Assembly: GCF_008807415.1 (NCBI RefSeq)
Contig: NZ_CP043626.1
Span: 2,790,001-2,854,000 of the forward strand
Source of the DNA: Pseudomonas denitrificans (nom. rej.)
GTDB taxonomy: Bacteria; Pseudomonadota; Gammaproteobacteria; Pseudomonadales; Pseudomonadaceae
DNA: 64,000 bases
Reading direction: 5' to 3'
In this document: positions 27,082-41,549 of the stretch, piece after piece
Numbering within the stretch: the first letter of the stretch is position 1
How the letters are laid out: each line of letters begins with the position of its first letter
The notes under the pieces: generated by a model
Database searches by the model: none
What the model saw: the letters and a program-made list of their open reading frames with translations, nothing else
Told to the model about the DNA's origin: nothing
Translations under genes and position numbers: made by a program

Positions 27082-28050
27082 CTAGGACAGATGTGCCGTC
27101 CCGAATCGCTCGCGGTAAGCCGAAGGCGCTATGCCAGCCGCACCACGGAAGGCATTGCGGAAGCTCTCCACGGTACCGAAGCCGCATTGCTCGGCGATCC
27201 GCTCGACACTGTCGGCGCTGCATTCGAGCAATTCACGGGCGCGCAGCATGCGCTCGTGCTGCAGCCAGGCCTTGGGCGTCATCCCCGTCGCTTCGCTGAA
27301 GCGGCGCAGAAAGGTGCGCTCACTCATGGCCACGCGGCTCGCCAGTTCGCCGACGCTGATCGACCGGTCCAGCCGCTGCCGGGCCCAGTCCAGCAGCCCG
27401 GCGAGGTCATGCCGGGGCGCCTGCGCCACCGGCGCGGGGATGAACTGCGCCTGACCGCCGCCGCGCTGCGGCGACATCACCAGGCGCCGCGCGACGGTAT
27501 TGGCAACCTGCGCACCGAAGTCCCGCGCCACCAGGTGCAGGCAGGCATCGATGCCCGCCGCGCTACCAGCGGAAGTGATCAGTTGCCCGGCGTCTACATA
27601 GAGCACCTGGGCATCGACTTCGATGGCCGGGAAGCGCGTCGCCAGCTCCTCGGCGTAGCGCCAGTGCGTGGTCGCCCGCTGGCCGTCCAGCAATCCGGTG
27701 GCGGCCAGGACGAAGACACCGGAGCAGATCGACACTAGCCGCGCGCCCTCAGCGTGGGCCTCGCGCAGCGCCTGTACCAGCTCGGCAGAAGGCGCCTCGG
27801 CACGATCCCGCCAGCCCGGCACAATGATCGTGCCCGCCGTGTCGAGGGCTTCCAGCCCGCCATCGGCGAGCACCTGGATGCCGCCCATGGCGCGCATCGG
27901 CCCCGCATCCACGGCAACGACCCGGTGGCGATACCAGGGGAAATCGAACTCGGGACGCGGCAGGCCGAAGATTTCCACGGCGATGCCGAATTCGAAGGTG
28001 CACAGGCCGTCGTAGGCAAGAATGGCGACTTCCAGGGGATTGCGCGGCAT
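27082..28050 (-). CDS. GlxA-type AraC regulator with DJ-1/PfpI domain
   Basis: Regulator of 322 residues. An N-terminal DJ-1/PfpI-like domain (about 8-175) carries the nucleophile-elbow-like VSICSGVFVLAATGLL, and a C-terminal AraC-type HTH pair follows (SISVGELASRVAMSERTFLRRF and VERIAEQCGFGTVESFRNAFRG). It belongs to the FtrA/GlxA group. The signal is unknown. It is divergent from the rhodanese gene across 93 bases. Confidence 0.9.
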   Translation of the reverse strand: MPRNPLEVAILAYDGLCTFEFGIAVEIFGLPRPEFDFPWYRHRVVAVDAGPMRAMGGIQVLADGGLEALDTAGTIIVPGWRDRAEAPSAELVQALREAHAEGARLVSICSGVFVLAATGLLDGQRATTHWRYAEELATRFPAIEVDAQVLYVDAGQLITSAGSAAGIDACLHLVARDFGAQVANTVARRLVMSPQRGGGQAQFIPAPVAQAPRHDLAGLLDWARQRLDRSISVGELASRVAMSERTFLRRFSEATGMTPKAWLQHERMLRARELLECSADSVERIAEQCGFGTVESFRNAFRGAAGIAPSAYRERFGTAHLS

Positions 28051-28143
28051 TTGGCGGAAAACTTCCGATCACTGTCCAGGCCGCCACTGTAGCCGATTCG
28101 CAGGGCCCCATACAGTGCTCCCACTTTCCCCAGGAGCCTTGCC

Positions 28144-28587
28144 ATGCCCAGCCTCGTCAGCCAGTTCCCCGCCGCCCTGCCGGCCGATGCCCTCGCCCAC
28201 TTCAGCCACCGCCTGGCCTTCGAAACCGACTGTTCCGACGTCAACCACGCCCTGCAGAACGGCGAGCAGGATTTCGTCCTGCTCGATGTGCGCAACGCCG
28301 CCGCTTTTGCCCGTGGGCATGTACCCGGAGCACTGAACCTGCCGACTCGCGAGATCGATGCCCGGCGCATGGCGCAGTTCGCCTCGGGCACCCTGTTCGT
28401 CGTCTACTGCGCCGGACCGCACTGCAACGGCGTGCACCGCGCCGCCGCGAAGCTCGCCGCGCTGGGTTTGCCGGTGAAGGAGATGATCGGCGGGGTGACC
28501 GGCTGGCTGGACGAAGGCCTGGCTCTGGTCGGCGTGGCAGGTGACTCGTTGCTTGCAGGCGGTGAAAGCATCAGCTGCGCCTGCTGA
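28144..28587 (+). CDS. Rhodanese-like sulfurtransferase
   Basis: Single-domain rhodanese of 147 residues. FVLLDVRNAAAFARGHVPGALNLP is the family signature, and the active-site loop begins at the Cys in VYCAGPHCNGVHRAA (about residue 93). A second Cys in the loop and a C-terminal ISCAC tail are extra thiols that may take part in persulfide relay. The role is sulfur transfer or thiol-linked signalling. A perfect terminator follows. Confidence 0.85.
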   Translation: MPSLVSQFPAALPADALAHFSHRLAFETDCSDVNHALQNGEQDFVLLDVRNAAAFARGHVPGALNLPTREIDARRMAQFASGTLFVVYCAGPHCNGVHRAAAKLAALGLPVKEMIGGVTGWLDEGLALVGVAGDSLLAGGESISCAC

Positions 28588-28597
28588 GCCCGAATGC

Positions 28598-28626
28598 AAC
28601 AAGGCCGGAACTGCTCCGGCCTTGTT
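28598..28626. terminator. Terminator between the rhodanese gene and recR
   Basis: Perfect 12-base arms AACAAGGCCGGA and TCCGGCCTTGTT enclose a 5-base loop in the convergent gap. Confidence 0.75.
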
Positions 28627-28652
28627 CGTCGTACAGGAAGTGCTTGGATGGC

Positions 28653-29252
28653 TCAGCTACTGATCGGCCGGCGCCCAGCCAGGGCGTGGGCCAGGGTGCC
28701 GCCGTCGACCAGCTCCAGTTCACCACCCAGCGGTACGCCGTGGGCGATGCGCGACAGCACCAGGTCGCCGCCGCCCAGCAGCTGAGCGATGTAGTGGGCG
28801 GTTGCCTCGCCTTCCACCGTGGGGTTGGTGGCGAGAATGATCTCACTGAAGTTGCCGGCCTTGATTCGCGCTTCCAGCTCGGGAATGCCGATGGCTTCCG
28901 GGCCGAGGCCGTCCAGCGGCGACAGATGCCCCTTGAGCACGAAGTAGCGGCCACGGTAACCGGTCTGCTCGACGGCGAACACGTCCAGCGGACCTTCGAC
29001 CACGCACAGCAGGCTATCGTCGCGGCGCGGGTCGGTGCACTGCGGGCAGAACTCGTCCTCGGACAGGGTGCGGCACTGCTTGCAGTGACCGACACCCTCC
29101 ATCGCCTGGGTCAGTGCCTGGGCCAGGCGCAGGCCGCCACTGCGGTCACGCTCCAGCAGCTGCAGCGCCATGCGCTGGGCACTCTTCTGCCCCACTCCGG
29201 GCAGGGTGCGCAGGGCGTCGATCAGTTGGCGGATCAGCGGCGTGAAGCTCAT
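28653..29252 (-). CDS. recR: Recombination mediator protein RecR
   Basis: DNA repair protein of 199 residues working with RecF and RecO to load RecA on gaps. It shows the N-terminal helix-hairpin-helix ([20 protein letters not shown]), the four-Cys zinc finger [16 protein letters not shown] and the Toprim motif [12 protein letters not shown]. Length and order are typical. It lies downstream of ybaB and dnaX on the same strand, the usual dnaX-ybaB-recR set, but here separated from ybaB by a large palindromic repeat. Confidence 0.97.
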   Translation of the reverse strand: MSFTPLIRQLIDALRTLPGVGQKSAQRMALQLLERDRSGGLRLAQALTQAMEGVGHCKQCRTLSEDEFCPQCTDPRRDDSLLCVVEGPLDVFAVEQTGYRGRYFVLKGHLSPLDGLGPEAIGIPELEARIKAGNFSEIILATNPTVEGEATAHYIAQLLGGGDLVLSRIAHGVPLGGELELVDGGTLAHALAGRRPISS

Positions 29253-29290
29253 GGGGCGGTCTCAGGATATTTTTCGGAGGGGTAGAACGA

Positions 29291-29371
29291 CTGTAGGAGC
29301 GAGCTTGCTCGCGAACCCTGCCAGGCCGTGAAGGGCCGGTAGAGCGTTCGCGAGCAAGCTCGCTCCTACAG
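29291..29371. repeat. REP-like element with 26-base perfect arms
   Basis: The arms at 29291-29316 and 29346-29371 are perfectly complementary over 26 bases around a 29-base loop that itself holds a small GGCC hairpin. The outer CTGTAGGAGCGAGCTTGCTCG is the common Pseudomonas REP sequence, a subtype distinct from the other copies here. It lies inside the dnaX-ybaB-recR unit, between ybaB and recR. Confidence 0.85.
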
Positions 29372-29389
29372 GTCAGCGGGATGCCTGGA

Positions 29390-29716
29390 TCAGAAAGGCA
29401 TCTTGAAGCCAGGCGGGAGCTGCATGCCGGCGGTCATGCCGGACATCTTGTCCTGGTTGTTCTGCTCGATCTTGCGCACGGCGTCGTTCACCGCGGCGGC
29501 GATCAGGTCTTCGAGGATTTCCTTGTCTTCCTGCATCAGGCTGTCATCCAGGGAGACGCGCTTGACGTCGTGGCGACCGGTCATCACCACGCTCACCAGG
29601 CCGGCGCCGGATTGACCGGTCACTTCGGCGTTGGCCAGCTCTTCCTGCATCTTCTGCATCTTTTCCTGCATCTGCTGGGCCTGCTTCATCAGGCCGGCCA
29701 TGCCACCTTTCATCAT
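29390..29716 (-). CDS. ybaB: YbaB/EbfC family nucleoid-associated protein
   Basis: Small DNA-binding protein of 108 residues forming the tweezer-like YbaB dimer. It is rich in Met, Gln and Lys at the N-terminus ([24 protein letters not shown]) and ends with the family tail [19 protein letters not shown]. It lies 37 bases after dnaX on the same strand, the conserved arrangement. Confidence 0.95.
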   Translation of the reverse strand: MMKGGMAGLMKQAQQMQEKMQKMQEELANAEVTGQSGAGLVSVVMTGRHDVKRVSLDDSLMQEDKEILEDLIAAAVNDAVRKIEQNNQDKMSGMTAGMQLPPGFKMPF

Positions 29717-29753
29717 GTCGAGTTCCTCGATTCGTTCAGTCGTCGGCCCAGGC

Positions 29754-31955
<2,202 letters not shown>

Positions 31956-32107
31956 TGAAATCCATCGCGACAGGTGAGCAGAAGTGCGCTAATCCTAGCG
32001 AAGCGGACCGTAAATTGCACCCGATGTCCGCACCGGTCGCTATCGCATCTTGGCAAGGGCCGGGCTACACGGCATTGTGTTGTCGTTCTGCCATCAACGG
32101 AGCCTTG

Positions 32108-32830
32108 ATGCGCTTCCTCGCCACCGCCCTGCTGCTGACCGCCGCCCTCGCCCAGGCCGACGACCGTCCCCTGCGCTTTTCGGTGGTCGATAGCTGGGCG
32201 ATGCCGCTGGCGCAGATCGAGAATGGCGAACTGACCGGCGGCATCATGTTCGAGCTGTTCAACGAGACGGCACGCGAACTGGGCCGCCCGGCAGCCTTCC
32301 ACATCGTGCCCCGCGCACGCATCGAGCAGGCCCTGCTGAGCCGCTCCGTCGACGTGCGCTGCTACGTGTCGCGCACCTGGACCGAGCATGAATTCAAGGA
32401 TTACCGCTGGACCGCACCGCTGATGGTGCAACGCGACCTGCTGGTAGTCCGCGGTGCCCCCGCCGACAAGCTGGAAACCCTGCCCAGCCAATCTGTCGGC
32501 ACCGTGCTGGGCTATCACTACCCGCGCCTGCAGCCGCTGCTGGACAGCCACTGGCTGACCCGCGACGACGCGCGCAACCAGGAACTGGTGTTGAAGAAGC
32601 TGCGTATCGGTCGCTATCAGTACGCAATCAGCAGCGAGTTCGCGCTGAACTGGTTCAACCGTGAATTGCCCGAGGCGGAGCGTCTGCGAATCGCCAGCGT
32701 GATCGAGGAGACGCCGCTGTCGTGCATGGTGCTGGACACGCCCGAAGTCCGCGCCGACGAGGTGCTCTCGGTACTGGCGAAGATCAAGGCGTCGGGGAAG
32801 ATCGAGGAAATCCTGGGTCACTATCGCTGA
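32108..32830 (+). CDS. Periplasmic solute-binding protein (SBP_bac_3-like)
   Basis: Protein of 240 residues with a clear signal peptide (MRFLATALLLTAALAQA, cleavage likely after AQA at residue 17). The mature part, RPLRFSVVDSWAMPLAQIENGELTGGIMFELFNETA, is the start of a family 3 (amino-acid type) periplasmic binding fold. No permease or ATPase is nearby, so it is an orphan; similar orphans occur across Pseudomonas. ATG 32108 has GGAG 7 bases upstream, and a longer reading from 31955 would lose the signal peptide. It is divergent from dnaX. Confidence 0.8.
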   Translation: MRFLATALLLTAALAQADDRPLRFSVVDSWAMPLAQIENGELTGGIMFELFNETARELGRPAAFHIVPRARIEQALLSRSVDVRCYVSRTWTEHEFKDYRWTAPLMVQRDLLVVRGAPADKLETLPSQSVGTVLGYHYPRLQPLLDSHWLTRDDARNQELVLKKLRIGRYQYAISSEFALNWFNRELPEAERLRIASVIEETPLSCMVLDTPEVRADEVLSVLAKIKASGKIEEILGHYR

Positions 32831-32878
32831 GGCGACGCGTGCATCGACAGGATGGGGGATTTTACCGACCCCGAAATG

Positions 32879-32990
32879 GAGGCGGCCCCGCCAGCCACAC
32901 CCCGGCACACAATGTCCCCGCCTTGGCTGCTTCCTTCCGGACCTGACCAGGTAAGCGAGTAATCGTTGCGGGGGGACCGACAGGGCCACC
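32879..32990 (-). ncRNA. ffs: Signal recognition particle 4.5S RNA
   Basis: The minus strand carries the invariant SRP apical core GGTCAGGTCCGGAAGGAAGC, with the CCCGCAACG element on the 5' side and the GCCAAGGC-type strand on the 3' side. The ends (GGTGGCCC... and ...GGGGCCGCC) pair to close the long hairpin, giving about 112 nucleotides, close to E. coli 4.5S RNA. It binds Ffh and targets membrane proteins. The ends are estimated to within a few bases. Confidence 0.93.
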
Positions 32991-33025
32991 ATCACGAGAA
33001 GCTCGCCAGATCAGCGAGCCGCGCC

Positions 33026-33053
33026 ATTGTAGCGGCTTGAGCGCAACTTACAA
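33026..33053 (-). promoter_or_regulatory. Promoter of the SRP RNA gene
   Basis: On the minus strand TTGTAA (33048-33053) and TACAAT (33026-33031) are separated by 16 bases, a good sigma-70 promoter. Transcription would start about 25 to 30 bases before the mature 5' end, consistent with a processed leader. Confidence 0.65.
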
Positions 33054-33225
33054 GCACTTCAAGCACTTAGCGACGATCCACATGCAATTCCTGACCTTCA
33101 TCACGAATTTGCCTTTTCATTAGGGGAATTGCCCTACAGCCAATTCAGAAAATTCCAACGGCGCCGACGCTTAAGGAAGAACCCGTCGCTCACAGGCGGG
33201 CCGTGACCGAGCGAGGAATGCCAGC

Positions 33226-33594
33226 ATGTCCGTTGCACTGCGATCCACCACTCTCGTTGCCCTGCTCTTCTCGACCCCGCTGATGGCCTACGACGGGGTC
33301 ATCCATTTCAGCGGTGCGGTGGTCGAACCGACCTGCCAGGTCGGGCTGACCGACGTAACCGCCCGCAGCGCCCGCGTGCAATTGAGCGAGTGCAACCGGG
33401 CCATGACGATGATGCTGAACCAGCCGCGCGGCGCAATGCCCAGCGTGAGCTACCGGCTGACCGATGCGCGCGGCAATGCACTGGGGAATGGCATCGCGGC
33501 CACCGGCGACACCGACAGCGTGATCCGCGAGATCGCCAAGGGTGGCGTAGCCGCGGGCCAGCGCAATGTGGTGCTGGTGGCCGAGTACCTGTAA
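33226..33594 (+). CDS. Orphan type 1 pilin-like secreted protein
   Basis: Protein of 122 residues with a signal peptide (about 1-21, ending LMA). The mature sequence begins YDGVIHFSGAVVEPTCQVGL, very like the first strands of type 1 fimbrial subunits. It has two Cys (PTCQV and SECNR) in the positions that form the pilin disulfide, and it ends in a hydrophobic beta strand with a penultimate Tyr (VVLVAEYL). It is short for a pilin. No chaperone or usher gene is nearby. GAGG precedes ATG 33226. Confidence 0.65.
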   Translation: MSVALRSTTLVALLFSTPLMAYDGVIHFSGAVVEPTCQVGLTDVTARSARVQLSECNRAMTMMLNQPRGAMPSVSYRLTDARGNALGNGIAATGDTDSVIREIAKGGVAAGQRNVVLVAEYL

Positions 33595-33600
33595 GGGGCG

Positions 33601-33978
33601 TTACTGCCCCTGGAGCAGCCCTTCGGGCCGAGGCTGGGTGGAGACCTCCAGGTTCGGCCCGATGAACAGGTCCATCTTGCTGTAGCCCGGACGGGTGCTG
33701 AAGGTGGAGTAGCGCTCCGCCCCCTGGTGGAACTGGAAGGCGACGCGGTATTCACCCGAACGCAGCAGGCGCAGCGGGAAGGCGCGTGCTTCGCCCGGCT
33801 TGATCTCGCCCGCGAGGGTTTCCTCGCCGTTTTCCTTGAAGCTGTAGCTCACCGCCGGCCCGCCCACGCCCTCGTAATGAAGGACGATCTGCGGGCGCTC
33901 GGTCCAGGCCACGTAGGCCCCGAACAGCACCACCAGCGCCCCGACGCCAAGCAGGCGCTGCTTTCTTGCCTTGTCCAT
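33601..33978 (-). CDS. Hypothetical single-pass membrane protein
   Basis: Protein of 125 residues starting MDKARKQRLLGVGALVVLFGAYVAW: a basic N-terminus, one membrane helix at about residues 9-26, then a soluble, probably periplasmic, part with beta-strand character (YEGVGGPAVSYSFKENGEETLAGEIKPGEARAF). I do not recognise the family. GGAGAGCGAG precedes ATG 33978. It is convergent with the pilin-like gene, 6 bases away, and lies downstream of the HU-like gene. Confidence 0.6.
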   Translation of the reverse strand: MDKARKQRLLGVGALVVLFGAYVAWTERPQIVLHYEGVGGPAVSYSFKENGEETLAGEIKPGEARAFPLRLLRSGEYRVAFQFHQGAERYSTFSTRPGYSKMDLFIGPNLEVSTQPRPEGLLQGQ

Positions 33979-34048
33979 CTCGCTCTCCGTCAATCGCTGG
34001 CCCACCCCGCCCTGCGTTGCAACGCAGGGATCGGAGCGGGCCCGCCGA

Positions 34049-34327
34049 TCAGTTCAGGCTGTCGACCAGGGCCTTGGCAGGCACCAGGCGTACCGCCTTC
34101 TTCGCGGCGATCTCGATGGTCTTGCCGGTCTGCGGGTTGCGGCCGGTGCGGGCAGCGCGTTCACTGACCTTGAGCTTGCCGATCCCCGGCAGGGTCAGCT
34201 CACCGTCGTTCTCCAGGGCGTCCTGGGCGATCTGCGCCAGTTGCTCGAACACGCCGCGCACGGCGGCCTGGGTCAGGTCGAGGGATTCGGCGATATCACG
34301 AACCAGTTGGTCCTTGGTCATGGGCAT
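34049..34327 (-). CDS. HU-family DNA-binding protein
   Basis: Histone-like protein of 92 residues (MTKDQLVRDIAESLDLTQAAVRGV... GELTLPGIGKLKVSERAARTGRNPQTGKTIEI). The arm motif RTGRNPQTG that enters the minor groove is intact. It differs from the main HupB in its N-terminal half, so it is a secondary HU paralogue. ATG 34327 or the ATG two codons later may be used; AAGGAGTCATT lies before the first. It is transcribed behind ligA and ends before the small membrane protein gene. Confidence 0.88.
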   Translation of the reverse strand: MPMTKDQLVRDIAESLDLTQAAVRGVFEQLAQIAQDALENDGELTLPGIGKLKVSERAARTGRNPQTGKTIEIAAKKAVRLVPAKALVDSLN

Positions 34328-34366
34328 GGAATGACTCCTTGATGCATTGATCTTGATGGATGCGTG

Positions 34367-36790
<2,424 letters not shown>

Positions 36791-36801
36791 CTAGAAATGC
36801 G

Positions 36802-36829
36802 AAGCCCCAAGGGTCGCTTGGGGCTTTTT
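36802..36829. terminator. Hairpin between zipA and ligA
   Basis: Perfect 10-base arms AAGCCCCAAG and CTTGGGGCTT have a T-run on the plus strand side. On the minus (gene) strand only two T residues follow, so it may only partly reduce read-through from zipA to ligA. Confidence 0.5.
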
Positions 36830-36847
36830 GTGCAGCGTGCGGAAAGC

Positions 36848-37738
36848 TTAGCGCTTCTGGGTCAGGGCGCGTCGCTCGAAGTCGATGATGCGCTGACGGT
36901 AATGCTCGATGGTCTGCGCGGTCATCACGCTGCGCTGCTCGTCCTTCAGCTCGCCATTGAGTTCCTGGGCCAGCTTGCGGGCAGCGGCGATCATCACATC
37001 GAACGCCTGCTTGGGATGACGCGGGCCCGGCAGGCCAAGGAAGAAGCTCACCGCGCGGGTGCTGAACTGGTCGATGTTATCCAGATCGAAGGTGCCCGGC
37101 TTGACCGCATTGGCCATGGAGAACAGCACTTCACCGTTGCCGGCCATGCTCTCGTGACGATGGAAGATGTCCATCTCGCCGTAGCGCAGGCCGCTTTCGA
37201 GGATGTTCTGCAGCAGCGCCGGGCCCTTGAAGCCGTTCTCGTCGCGGCTGATCACGTTGATGATCAGCACTTCGTCGACCGGCGCCTGCGGCGCCGACGG
37301 AGCAGCAGGCGCGGGAGCTGCACGCTCCTTGTCCTTCTTGCGGTCCTTTTTCGGCTTGTCCTTCTCTGCCGGCACTTCGTCCAGCGGATTGGGGAAATCC
37401 TCTTCGTCCAGCGGGCCAAGCAGATTCGGCGCCGGGTCGTCTAGGTTCAGGTCACCCTGGCGCGGTTCCCCGCGACGCTTGCCGCGCGACTCCTTGGCGC
37501 TGAGCTTGGGCAGGTCCTCCTCGTCCAGCTCCGGCTCGCGGTGCTCGACTACACGGGAAGGCCCGAGCAGTTCCGGGTTGGTTTCGTCCCCGTCATCGGG
37601 CTGGTTGGCAAACTGGCGATCCAGCTTGAAACGCAACTTGCCCTTGCCACCCCGCATGCGACGCCAACCGTCGAACAGAATGCCGGCGATGACGATAAGC
37701 CCAATGACGATCAGCCATTCGCGCAGACCGATATCCAT
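36848..37738 (-). CDS. zipA: Cell division protein ZipA
   Basis: Division protein of 296 residues anchoring FtsZ to the membrane. The N-terminal membrane helix ([20 protein letters not shown]) is followed by the conserved [15 protein letters not shown], a long charged linker of Lys, Asp, Glu and Pro (about 50-155), and the C-terminal FtsZ-binding domain ([17 protein letters not shown] to the end). This is the standard ZipA plan. Confidence 0.95.
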   Translation of the reverse strand: MDIGLREWLIVIGLIVIAGILFDGWRRMRGGKGKLRFKLDRQFANQPDDGDETNPELLGPSRVVEHREPELDEEDLPKLSAKESRGKRRGEPRQGDLNLDDPAPNLLGPLDEEDFPNPLDEVPAEKDKPKKDRKKDKERAAPAPAAPSAPQAPVDEVLIINVISRDENGFKGPALLQNILESGLRYGEMDIFHRHESMAGNGEVLFSMANAVKPGTFDLDNIDQFSTRAVSFFLGLPGPRHPKQAFDVMIAAARKLAQELNGELKDEQRSVMTAQTIEHYRQRIIDFERRALTQKR

Positions 37739-38037
37739 CTAATCCCGTAGCCCCTGAACAAAAAATGATGATGAAAAAAAGGACATCCTATCCCTTGAAA
37801 ACGTGGAGCCAACTTCATGTTCTGACTGATGTTTTCCACGCGATACAAAAGTGGGGGTTAAGCTAACACGCTCTCACATAACTTTACACTGTCTGAGGCG
37901 ACACTCCGCCGCACTCTTTGCAACTTTTCATAGCGGTCGCCAGCTGCGCACCCGAAGTGAACCCTACCCCAATCAAATCAATGCGTTAGGCTGGAAACAA
38001 AGCATCTTGCCAGCATAGCTCAAGTTCGCCCGGACGA
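37739..38037. other. Intergenic region between smc and zipA
   Basis: This 299-base gap upstream of zipA has lower GC than its surroundings and several A-runs, as expected for a promoter. I see no convincing gene, RNA or hairpin terminator in it. Confidence 0.5.
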
Positions 38038-41000
38038 TCACGCTTCGGCGAGTGCAACAGCCTCTTCCACATCCACCGCCACCAGACGCGAACAACCCGG
38101 TTCGTGCATGGTCACGCCCATCAATTGATCGGCCATCTCCATGGCGATCTTGTTGTGGGTGATATAGATGAACTGCACTTTCTCCGACATCTCCTTCACC
38201 AGCCGCGCATAACGGCCGACGTTGGCATCGTCCAGCGGCGCGTCGACTTCGTCGAGCATGCAGAACGGTGCCGGGTTCAGCTGGAAGATCGCAAACACCA
38301 GCGCCAGAGCGGTCAGGGCCTTTTCGCCACCGGACAGAAGATGGATGGTGCTGTTCTTCTTGCCCGGGGCCTCGCCATGATCGCCACCCCGGTATCGAGT
38401 AGATCCTCGCCGGTAAGTTCCAGATAGGCATGACCGCCGCCGAAAACCTTGGGGAACAATGCCTGAAGGCCAGCATTGATCTGGTCGAAGGTTTCCTTGA
38501 AGCGGTTGCGGGTTTCCTTGTCGATCTTGCGGATGACGTTTTCCAGGGTATCCAGCGCCTCCACCAGGTCGTCGTTCTGGTCGTCCAGGTAGCGCTTGCG
38601 CTCGGATTGCTGCTGGTATTCCTCGATCGCCGCGAGGTTGATCGGGCCCAGGCGACCAATGCGCGCGGCCAGTTCCTCCAGGCGGGTTTCCCAGACCTTC
38701 TCGGCAGCGTCATGGGGCAAGGTTCCCAGCACGCCGTGCAGGTCGTAACCATCCTCGTGGAGTTGTTCCTGCAGCGACTTGCGCCGCACGTTCAGGGCCT
38801 GCCACTCCATGCGCTGCTGCTCCAGCTGGCCGCGCAGCAGCTGCGACTGCTGCTCGGCCTGGGTGCGGCGCTTCTCGGCGTCGCGCAGCTGGCGGTCTGC
38901 ATCTTCCAGCGCCAGGCGCGCGTGCTTGAGTTCGTCTTCCACCGCCATGCGCCGGTCGAGCAGTTCCTCGAGACGCATGCGCAGTTCTTCCAGCGGCGCG
39001 GCGCCCTCCTCCAGGTTGAGGTTGAGCTGCTCGCAACGCTCGACCAGGCGCACGGCCTGGCTGTCCAGGCGCTCCAGCGCCTGGCGGGTGGATTCGTGCT
39101 GGGCGCGCAGGGAGCCGACGCGCACAGCCAGCTGATGGGCGTGATCCTTGTGCTGGCGAGACTCCTGGCGGATGCGGTCGAGCTTCTCGCGCATGCCGTC
39201 GCGCTCGGCGAGCAATGATTCGCGACGCTCGGTGTCCACGGCCATGGCATCCAGCGCTTCCTGCAGGCTCAAGCGGGCTTCACCCAGCTGCTCCTGCTCG
39301 ATGGCGTGCTGTTCGGCCAGCTCGGCCAGCTCTTCGTCCAGACGGCGACGGCGCAGGGTCAGCTGCTCGACCTTGGCCTGCTGCGCGGACAGCTGCGCCT
39401 TCAGCTCGCCCTGGCGGCGGCCTTCGTCCTGCAGGCGGCGACGCACCTGGTCGCGGCCTTCCTCGGCCTGGCGCTGCTCGTCGCGCAGGCGCACCAGTTG
39501 TTCATCGATCTCGGCGAGGCGCTGCTCCAGCGTCTCGCGCTCGGCGTACAGGCGCTCCAGCTCCTGGCCACGGGCCAGTACACCACCATCGGCGGATTCG
39601 CCACGGCGCACGCGCAGGAAGTTGCGACCAACCCAGTAGCCGTCGCGGCTGATCAGGCTTTCGCCGTCGCCCAGCGACGCGCGCTGGGCCAGCGCCTGCT
39701 CCAGGGTTTCGACCGGGCGCACGCGGCCCAGCCAGTAGCTCAGGTCGACATTCGTCTCGACCTTGTCCAGCAGGCTGCCCGGTCGGGAAACGGCGCCAGC
39801 GGTCAGATCGAGCAGGCGCAGCTCGCCCTTCTCCAGCGCGTCGAAGGGCAGCCCCTTCACGTCATCCAGCAGCACGCCGTGCAGGTCGGCGCCGAGCACG
39901 GTTTCCACCGCCAGCTCCCAACCCGCCTGCACGCGCAGGCCCTCGGCAAGGCGCGGACGCTGCTCCAGCCCTTGCTGGCGCAACCATTGCGCGGTGCCGT
40001 CGCCCGGATCGAGCGCGGCCTGCTGCAGCGCCTCCAGCGAGGCAATGCGGCCATTCAGGCGTTGCAGCTCGCCCTGCGCCTGATGCTGCGCGGCGGTGCT
40101 TTCCTGCAGGGACTGGCGCACGCGCTCCAGGCGCTCGGCCAGTTCCTGTTCCTCGATCTGCGACTCTTCCAGCAGCAACTCGATGGCGGCGACCTGTTCG
40201 CCCAGCTCGAGGATCGCGGCATCTTCAGGATCGGCGGCCAGTTGCGTGCGCTCATCGTTCAGGCGGCGCTGACGCTCGCCCTGGCGTTCCAGGCTCTGTT
40301 CCAGGTGCTGGATGCGCGACTGCTGCACCTCCGCTTCGCGGCGCGGTTCGGCGCTTTGCTGGTTGAAGGCGTCCCAGCGCTGCTGCCAGTCGTGCATGCG
40401 CTGCTCGGCGTCTTCCAGGCCGACGGTGGCTTCTTCGGCGGCGGCGGCGCTGATTTCCTGTTCCGGGGCCAGGCGCTCCAGCTCCTCGCCCAGGGTGGCG
40501 AGCAGGGTGCGGTCGTGGCCCAGGTGGGATTCGGTCTCCTGGCGGGTCTTTTCCGCCTCTCGCAGGTCGTCCTGCAGCTGACGCAGGCGCTGCTGGCCGT
40601 GCTGGATGCTCTGTTCGACGCGGGCGATGTCGCCGCCCACGGAATAGAAGCGGCCCTGCACCTGGTTGAAGGTTTCCGACAGTTCGTGGTGGCCGTCACG
40701 CAGGCGCTCGATACTGGCATCGGCGCTGCGCTGTTCGGCCACCAGCGCCTCGAAAGCCACTTCCTGGTCGCCGATGACCTTTTCCTTCTGCCCGACCTGC
40801 TCGTTCAGGTCGCGCCAGCGCAGGGCGCCGAGCTGGGCCTTGAGGGTGCGCTCCTCGGCCTTGAATTCCTGGTACTTCTCCGCCGACTGGGCCTGGCGGT
40901 GCAGGCGTTCCAGCTGGCGCTCCAGCTCTTCGCGAAGGTCGGTGAGGCGCGCGAGGTTTTCCTGGGTACGGCGGATGCGATTCTCGGTCTCGCGGCGGCG

Positions 41001-41525
41001 CTCCTTGTACTTGGAGATGCCGGCGGCTTCCTCGATGAAGTTGCGCAGATCCTCGGGCTTGGCCTCGATCAGCTTGGAGATCATGCCCTGTTCGATGATC
41101 GAGTAGCTGCGCGGCCCCAGGCCGGTGCCGAGGAAGATGTCGGTGATGTCACGGCGCCGGCACTTGGTGCCGTTGAGGAAGTAGGTGTTCTGGCCGTCGC
41201 GGGTCACGCGGCGGCGGATGGAAATCTCGGCGTAGCTGGCGTATTCGCCCAGCAGGGTCTGGTCGGAGTTGTCGAACACCAGTTCGATGGACGCCTGGGT
41301 CACCGGCTTGCGCGTGTTGGAGCCATTGAAGATGACGTCGGTCATCGACTCGCCGCGGAGGTTCTTCGCCGAACTCTCGCCCATCACCCAGCGAACGGCG
41401 TCGATGATGTTGGACTTGCCGCAGCCGTTGGGGCCGACCACGGCCGCCATGTTGCTCGGGAAATTGACCGTCGTCGGGTCGACGAACGACTTGAAGCCCG
41501 CCAGCTTGATGCACTTGAGCCGCAT
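38038..41525 (-). CDS. smc: Chromosome segregation protein SMC; frameshifted as given
   Basis: Chromosome condensation ATPase. The main frame (1070 codons from ATG 41525) has the Walker [15 protein letters not shown] near residue 32, long coiled coils and a central hinge. It shifts at a four-G run on the plus strand at 38366-38369. One added base gives [25 protein letters not shown] joined to the 86-codon C-terminal piece with Walker [14 protein letters not shown]. The repaired protein has 1162 residues, the expected size. As written, the ATPase signature and Walker B are lost, which would inactivate a major chromosome protein, so an undercalled homopolymer is the likely cause. It is followed by zipA and ligA. 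Confidence 0.92.
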
Positions 41526-41549
41526 GCGCCCTCTTCCCCCGTTCTCTTC

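Noticed and set aside
37739..38037. Small RNA or tRNA in the smc-zipA gap
   Set aside because: No cloverleaf, terminator or conserved stem could be seen. The region looks like promoter and spacer DNA.
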